DNA of 64,000 nucleotides, taken from positions 1 through 64,000 of the forward strand of contig JADJYG010000026.1 of the NCBI GenBank assembly GCA_016719895.1, given 5' to 3'. The DNA is from Saprospirales bacterium (GTDB lineage Bacteria; Bacteroidota; Bacteroidia; Chitinophagales; Saprospiraceae). Of this stretch, positions 59,037 through 64,000 are shown one piece after another (positions within the stretch are counted from its first letter, which is position 1; each line of letters starts with the position of its first letter). A program made the translations under genes and the position numbers. The notes beneath the pieces were generated by a model. That model saw only the letters and a program-made list of their open reading frames with translations, did no database searches and was not told the origin of the DNA.

Positions 59037-61448
59037 TTAATCGCGATAAACGACAAACCGCTCCTGCACTGCCATTTCATCGTTGTACAGACTGACCCAG
59101 TACATGCCGGGTCCGTATCCGGACACATCTATGACGGTGGTGTTTTCTCCATTTTGGATGCGTAATATCCGGCTATCCATAAGCCGGCCGGCCGTATTGA
59201 AAATGCGAAGGTTTACAGCGCCTTCTGTTGCTGCCTCAAAACGGATGCTCACTATAGAGAAAGCTGGGTTAGGTGCAATCCGGACAGCGCCCTGGGAGGC
59301 AGTCATTACACCGCTGGTCCGCTCGCCGGATACGGGTTCTTCCTCTTCACAAGGGATTTCGCTTTTACATTCATCCCAATATTCATTTAAGGCCGTCAAC
59401 GCTGTGGTCAACTGGCCGCCGTATCCGTTCGCATACGTCTTGCCCGTACATTTGCTGGACAGAAACGTATTGGCCAGTTTGATCAAATCCAGGACAGTAG
59501 AAGTGTCTGCCAAACCGAGGGCGGTCAGCTGGGCGGGCAACACAGCGCAGGATTCGGCGAGTACCATAGATTCGAGGTGCAAGTCCCTGAAGTGCGCATT
59601 GTACCGGATGTTTAATTGCAAAGCCACCAACTGGCCTACCAGGGTATTTTTAATTGCCTTGTTACAAACAAGTTTATAGCCCTTATCCAGTGGCGTGGAT
59701 GGCCCGCCTCCCGGCAAAATTCCAAGTACACAGGAAGTGGTGGCCACGGCAAAACCACAGTTTTGACCGTCGCCAACCAGGATCGGGCCGTACTTCATCA
59801 ATGTATCCAGAATTTGGGTCGATGTGAGGCCATTGGCTTTGCCATTCGGGTTGCCCCAGAACCCTTGAGTATACGTGCAGAAACAAGCGCCAGAGAACGT
59901 AACCGGATAAGCAGTTGCATTCCCACAGGCATCAGTTACCATAAAATGGAACGTGTGGTAATATGTATATCCTACACCTCCCTGATAAGTACAGCTTTGC
60001 ATAGGATCGTTGGACAGATAGGCGACCTGCATGGCGCCGCCACATTCGTCCACGAAGGCGGATTTGATCTGCTCCATCGCTGCCGCCATATTCGGGTCCG
60101 AACCATCGCAGGGGATATTCTTGATGCAGGAAACGGTAATGTTTATCGGCACAGGCAGAGCAGGGGGCGTTTGGTCATTCACCAAAATGGACTGAAAGCA
60201 GGAATTGCTGTTTCCACAGGCATCGAAAGCCCGGTACATCCGGATAAGCCGGTAGTTGTTTGGACAGGTGTAATCGTTGACGGCATCCCCCATGTGGAAC
60301 GTAACAACCGCCCCCGCGCAATTGTCGCCGGCCACTACAGTACCCGGATCGGCAACAGGCACGTCGCTGGTGCAGGGAACTTCCAGGTTGGCCGGGCAAT
60401 TGATCGATGGCGCCGTTTTATCATATACCCGGATTATCTGCGTACAAGTGGCGCTATTTCCACATGCATCGGTGGCCCGGTAAAAACGGGTGAGCATGAA
60501 ACGGTTATCACATGCCTGTCCGCTGATCGAATCCCGGACGAATTCCCCGATTACCAAGTCTCCACAATTATCAGACGCCGCAAGGCTTCCCGGCTCCGGA
60601 ATTTCACTGCTGCACGATACGGTTGTGCCTGCCGGGCAGGTGATGGCGGGCGGGGTTTTGTCGTCGACGGTGATGGTCTGTGCGCATCGTTTGGTGTTCC
60701 CGCAGGCGTCCTGGGCTTCGTAGGTACGGGTGACCACGGCCGGGCAGGCGCCGCTGGGGATGTCGCCGGCGTGGGTGACGGCGGGCGTAGCGCCGCAGTT
60801 ATCCGAGGTGGTGACAGCGGCGGTATTGACGGCGGGCGCCTCGCTGGCGCAGGAGACGGTTACGTCGCCGGGGCAGGTGATGGCGGGCGGGGTTTTGTCG
60901 TCGACGGTGATGGTTTGTGCGCATCGTTTGGTGTTTCCGCAGGCGTCCTGGGCTTCGTAGGTACGGGTGACCACGGCCGGGCAGGCGCCGCTGGGGATGT
61001 CGCCGGCGTGGGAAACGGCGGGCGTAGCGCCGCAGTTATCCGAGGTGGTGACAGCGGCGGTATTGACGGCGGGCGCCTCGCTGGCGCAGGAGACGGTCAC
61101 GTCGCCGGGGCAGGTGATGGCGGGCGGGGTTTTGTCGTCGACGGTGATGGTTTGTGCGCATCGTTTGGTGTTCCCGCAGGCGTCCTGGGCTTCGTAGGTA
61201 CGGGTGACCACGGCCGGGCAGGCGCCGCTGGGGATGTCGCCGGCGTGGGAAACGGCGGGCGTAGCGCCGCAGTTATCCGAGGTGGTGACAGCGGCGGTAT
61301 TGACGGCGGGCGCCTCGCTGGCGCAGGAGACGGTCACGTCGCCGGGGCAGGTGATGGCGGGCGGGGTTTTGTCGTCGACGGTGATGGTTTGTGCGCATCG
61401 TTTGGTGTTCCCGCAGGCGTCCTGGGCTTCGTAGGTACGGGTGACCAC
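59037..61448 (-). CDS. HYR-like repeat surface protein, C-terminal part (T9SS type A)
   Basis: An 803-residue open frame that continues the gene at 61511-63712; the frame is lost between 61448 and 61700. It starts inside a tandem repeat of about 79 residues (VDDKTPPAITCPGDVTVSC..., DNCGATPAVTHAGDIPSGA, YEAQDACGNTKRCAQT), a HYR-like Ig fold. Three nearly identical units lead into diverged ones, then a Cys-rich region (CFCTYTQGFWGNPNGKANG) and a type-A sorting domain ending ERFVVYRD. The paired Cys per unit suggest disulfides. Confidence 0.85.
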   Translation of the reverse strand: MVTRTYEAQDACGNTKRCAQTITVDDKTPPAITCPGDVTVSCASEAPAVNTAAVTTSDNCGATPAVSHAGDIPSGACPAVVTRTYEAQDACGNTKRCAQTITVDDKTPPAITCPGDVTVSCASEAPAVNTAAVTTSDNCGATPAVSHAGDIPSGACPAVVTRTYEAQDACGNTKRCAQTITVDDKTPPAITCPGDVTVSCASEAPAVNTAAVTTSDNCGATPAVTHAGDIPSGACPAVVTRTYEAQDACGNTKRCAQTITVDDKTPPAITCPAGTTVSCSSEIPEPGSLAASDNCGDLVIGEFVRDSISGQACDNRFMLTRFYRATDACGNSATCTQIIRVYDKTAPSINCPANLEVPCTSDVPVADPGTVVAGDNCAGAVVTFHMGDAVNDYTCPNNYRLIRMYRAFDACGNSNSCFQSILVNDQTPPALPVPINITVSCIKNIPCDGSDPNMAAAMEQIKSAFVDECGGAMQVAYLSNDPMQSCTYQGGVGYTYYHTFHFMVTDACGNATAYPVTFSGACFCTYTQGFWGNPNGKANGLTSTQILDTLMKYGPILVGDGQNCGFAVATTSCVLGILPGGGPSTPLDKGYKLVCNKAIKNTLVGQLVALQLNIRYNAHFRDLHLESMVLAESCAVLPAQLTALGLADTSTVLDLIKLANTFLSSKCTGKTYANGYGGQLTTALTALNEYWDECKSEIPCEEEEPVSGERTSGVMTASQGAVRIAPNPAFSIVSIRFEAATEGAVNLRIFNTAGRLMDSRILRIQNGENTTVIDVSGYGPGMYWVSLYNDEMAVQERFVVYRD

Positions 61449-62341
61449 GGCCGGGCAGGCGCCGCTGGGGATGTCGCCGGCGTGGGAGACGGCGGGGCGT
61501 AGCGCCGCAGTTATCCGAGGTGGTGACAGCGGCGGTATTCACGGCGGGCGCCTCGCTGGCGCAGGAGACGGTCACGTCGCCGGGGGCAGGTGATGGCGGG
61601 TGGGGTTTTGTCGTCGACGGTGATGGTCTGTGCGCATCGTTTGCGTTTCCGCAGGCGTCCTGGGCTTCGTAGGTAGGTGACGGGGCGGGCGGGGGGGGGG
61701 GTGACCACGGCGGCGGGGCAGGCGCCGCTGGGGATGTCGCCGGCGTGGGTGACGGCGGGCGTAGCGCCGCAGTTATCCGAGGTGGTGACAGCGGCGGTAT
61801 TGACGGCGGGCGCCTCGCTGGCGCAGGAGACGGTCACGTCGCCGGGGCAGGTGATGGCGGGCGGGGTTTTGTCGTCGACGGTGATGGTCTGTGCGCATCG
61901 TTTGGTGTTTCCGCAGGCGTCCTGGGCTTCGTAGGTACGGGTGACCACGGCCGGGCAGGCGCCGCTGGGGATGTCGCCGGCGTGGGTGACGGCGGGCGTA
62001 GCGCCGCAGTTATCCGAGGTGGTGACAGCGGCGGTATTGACGGCGGGCGCCTCGCTGGCGCAGGAGACGGTCACGTCGCCGGGGCAGGTGATGGCGGGCG
62101 GGGTTTTGTCGTCGACGGTGATGGTCTGTGCGCATCGTTTGGTGTTCCCGCAGGCGTCCTGGGCTTCGTAGGTACGGGTGACCACGGCCGGGCAGGCGCC
62201 GCTGGGGATGTCGCCGGCGTGGGTGACGGCGGGCGTAGCGCCGCAGTTATCCGAGGTGGTGACAGCGGCGGTATTGACGGCGGGCGCCTCGCTGGCGCAG
62301 GAGACGGTCACGTCGCCGGGGCAGGTGATGGCGGGCGGGGT
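60636..62341. repeat. 237-bp coding tandem repeat, about seven near-identical units
   Basis: Unit starts recur at 60730, 60967, 61204, 61441, 61704, 61941 and 62178. Spacing is 237 bp except 61441 to 61704 (263 bp). Each unit encodes one 79-residue HYR-like module. Units are almost identical at DNA level, implying recent duplication or homogenisation. The block 61490-61720 holds frame-breaking indels and a G11 run. Confidence 0.9.
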
Positions 62342-63712
62342 GATATCCTGGACGGTAACGGATCTGGAACAAATGGAACCGCAAAAAGCATTTCCAACGA
62401 ATAGACTCAGCGTATAGTTGCTATTGCAGTCAGCATGGGCTGTTACGGTTACGCACTGTTGATTGTCAGGTCCACTGATCGAACCCGCTCCGGAAATCGA
62501 CCAGGCATACGAGCTGGCGCCGGGAGGCGCACAATGTTGTGTGCTGGCGCCGGGACAAACCTGGGCAGGCCCGTCAATAGAACATGTGCCCGTACCAAGC
62601 ACAACGACAGAAAGGGTACAGTCGCTGCACAGACCATTATTTGAAGTGAGTACAACCTTTAGGGTAAAATTTGTGGTGCCGGCTTGAATATTGACACAAT
62701 TGCCCGTATTGGAACCTAATATTGCAGCATCGCCGCTTTCAACCGACCAGGTATAATTGATACCGCTTTGATTGGCAACACAGTATTGTTGTGTGGCGCC
62801 GGTGCAAAGGGAATCGGCGCCAAGGATATTGCAGAAAGGCGCCACGGCGCCTCCACTAAGAGACCGGTCTTGTTGGCCAAGCCCATTTAAGGTCCAGCTG
62901 ATCAGGCGCATGTGGTATGGCGAGCCACTAATACCGCTTGCCGAGTTATTTAAACCCCAGTCCAGCCGGGAGGCGATGTGCCCGCCCCATGCCAGCACAG
63001 CATCGGCGCTGGTGGCGCGAAAAACGACTTTAATGGTCGTTTCTGCCTGATTGGCGCCAAGACTCCCCTGCGTGCCATAATAGATGGTATCGATAATTCC
63101 ACCGTACAAACGCATGCGCCGTTCTCCGGCGGGTAACGCATTGAAACTGTTGGTCGGCATTCCGGCCACCGGCGATCCGGCCGACGAAGGCGCCGGTATG
63201 AGAAACGTACTGAAGGCGCCGGTTGCCGGTGTTACGCATTCCTGGACGACGTGGGCGTTGCCACAAAAAATATCGTGCGGCGTCATCCGGTGGAAATACG
63301 TCAGGTAGTCGATCGCATGTTTACCGCCATTTTTGATATCGTATCCAAGCGTCAGCGTAATAGACGTATTCAGCGGGAGGTTGGTCATTACACAGCGATA
63401 GGGTATGGACCAACCCTCGATGTAGTGCGAGTTTTGCTCGCCGGCGTTGCCGTTTACCCAATTGGTGCAGATATTGATCGGATTGTCGAACGGGCCGTTG
63501 CGGTATTGGTCCAAATCGGCGGCAGGAGGCGCCAGGAGCGAAAACCCCGGTTGGCCCGCCGGGGTGCCGGGCGTAGATCGCAGGCGAATGCCAGCCACAA
63601 GGTTTTCTTCCTGCATTGGACCGCTTTGGCCTTGCCCGGAGAAAGGAACAGTCAGCCAAAGACAAGCAATGGCAACTTGGGTTAATTTGCTGAGGGATAA
63701 GGTTTTGATCAT
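61511..63712 (-). CDS. HYR-like repeat surface protein, N-terminal part
   Basis: A 733-residue open frame starting with a signal peptide (ending near FSGQGQSG). Residues about 50-300 form a secreted domain containing YYGTQGSLGANQAETTIKV and LAWGGHIASRLDWG. Two Ig/PKD-like modules follow (CSIDGPAQVCPGAS; AYSWSISGAGSISG-like), then HYR-like repeats with the same 79-residue unit. The frame breaks after about residue 690 at a G-run, and the remaining residues are out of frame. This and 59037-61448 are very likely one gene of about 1,550 residues. Confidence 0.85.
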   Translation of the reverse strand: MIKTLSLSKLTQVAIACLWLTVPFSGQGQSGPMQEENLVAGIRLRSTPGTPAGQPGFSLLAPPAADLDQYRNGPFDNPINICTNWVNGNAGEQNSHYIEGWSIPYRCVMTNLPLNTSITLTLGYDIKNGGKHAIDYLTYFHRMTPHDIFCGNAHVVQECVTPATGAFSTFLIPAPSSAGSPVAGMPTNSFNALPAGERRMRLYGGIIDTIYYGTQGSLGANQAETTIKVVFRATSADAVLAWGGHIASRLDWGLNNSASGISGSPYHMRLISWTLNGLGQQDRSLSGGAVAPFCNILGADSLCTGATQQYCVANQSGINYTWSVESGDAAILGSNTGNCVNIQAGTTNFTLKVVLTSNNGLCSDCTLSVVVLGTGTCSIDGPAQVCPGASTQHCAPPGASSYAWSISGAGSISGPDNQQCVTVTAHADCNSNYTLSLFVGNAFCGSICSRSVTVQDITPPAITCPGDVTVSCASEAPAVNTAAVTTSDNCGATPAVTHAGDIPSGACPAVVTRTYEAQDACGNTKRCAQTITVDDKTPPAITCPGDVTVSCASEAPAVNTAAVTTSDNCGATPAVTHAGDIPSGACPAVVTRTYEAQDACGNTKRCAQTITVDDKTPPAITCPGDVTVSCASEAPAVNTAAVTTSDNCGATPAVTHAGDIPSGACPAAVVTPPPARPVTYLRSPGRLRKRKRCAQTITVDDKTPPAITCPRRRDRLLRQRGARREYRRCHHLG

Positions 63713-64000
63713 TTGTCTTACGTATTAGCTTACATGGATGGAGGAAACCACGGCCACCTGCAATGCAGATTGGAGGTATAACCGCAGCGGGCTACCGAAG
63801 ACAAAAGGAAAAGGGGAATAAGGGAGGTGTCAGATTAATTGGAAAAACGAATTCTTACGGCAGGTGGGAAGAGCACAATGGGTACTTCCGGCGATTACTT
63901 TAGAAAAAGTAATGACGTGTTTTCTAAATAAAAAAAAGCAGGATAAATAAATTGCAACATGCAACTCGCCCCAAACCAAGGCAGGAAGGAAGAATGATTC
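63713..64000. other. Upstream region of the HYR-repeat gene, no gene seen
   Basis: The last 288 bp of the window are moderately AT-rich towards the end. No convincing open frame and no exact -7 box on the minus strand were found. A weak candidate (TCCTTTTG) lies near 63805. Confidence 0.4.

Noticed and set aside
59616..61502. 628-codon open frame on the plus strand and several 76-codon frames
   Set aside because: They are antisense reads of the 237-bp HYR repeat and repeat with the same period.
60636..62341. CRISPR-like regular repeats
   Set aside because: Units are 237 bp, contiguous and coding, without spacers; no cas genes are present.
1..64000. tRNA, rRNA, insertion sequences, prophage or riboswitches
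   Set aside because: None was recognisable; I saw no transposase, integrase, cloverleaf sequence or known riboswitch core.

Overview
The window looks like chromosome from a Bacteroidota bacterium, most likely of the Saprospiria/Chitinophagia type; the rank is inference. The evidence is sequence-level. Many genes are preceded by the Bacteroidota -7 promoter element TAnnTTTG and lack Shine-Dalgarno sequences. Several secreted proteins end in type IX secretion (T9SS) type-A sorting domains. Families largely confined to the phylum are present (DUF4270, DUF4290, DUF6089, a DUF3467 protein). GC content appears moderately high. I found no tRNA, rRNA, phage, transposase or CRISPR array.

Layout. 1-2.8 kb: two DUF1080 lipoproteins and a Tat-exported Gfo/Idh/MocA oxidoreductase, a likely keto-sugar set. 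2.8-13 kb: housekeeping genes rlmD, a ThiF-like E1 protein, a SWIM zinc-finger protein, alaS, obgE, a LOG-family protein and ribE. 13-21.5 kb: a secreted protein, an ALDH7-type aldehyde dehydrogenase, a D-Ala-D-Ala dipeptidase, an alpha/beta hydrolase, a sorbosone dehydrogenase-like lipoprotein, a BASS transporter and a membrane protein. 21.5-28 kb: purine nucleoside phosphorylase and dihydrofolate reductase, then a GT5-only glycogen-synthase-like protein, DUF4270, glmS and DUF4290. 28-41.4 kb: envelope genes (lipoproteins, YceI, a BamA/TamA-like barrel, lptC with a CorC-like protein), a sugar isomerase, an antiporter, an acetyltransferase, a GbsR-like regulator and an LRR protein. 41.4-48.4 kb: a structured small-ORF locus, a HAD hydrolase, a broken T9SS protein, a DUF6089 barrel, fumarylacetoacetase, a DUF3467 protein and radC. 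48.4-64 kb: a PKD/barrel protein, a TPR-CHAT lipoprotein, HMG-CoA reductase and two very large T9SS adhesin-like proteins, one built from 237-bp tandem repeats.

The least ordinary content is a collection of unrelated palindromic repeat families between genes, and apparently also in frame inside alaS. Others are a structured small-ORF locus near 41.5 kb, divergent promoters whose -7 boxes lie 5 bp apart at 38.65 kb, and a surface-protein/CHAT-protease pair. Two T9SS genes carry G-homopolymer runs and frameshifts that look like sequencing or assembly errors. I did not find a clear new multi-gene system; the repeats, the 41.5 kb locus and the CHAT pair are the best leads.
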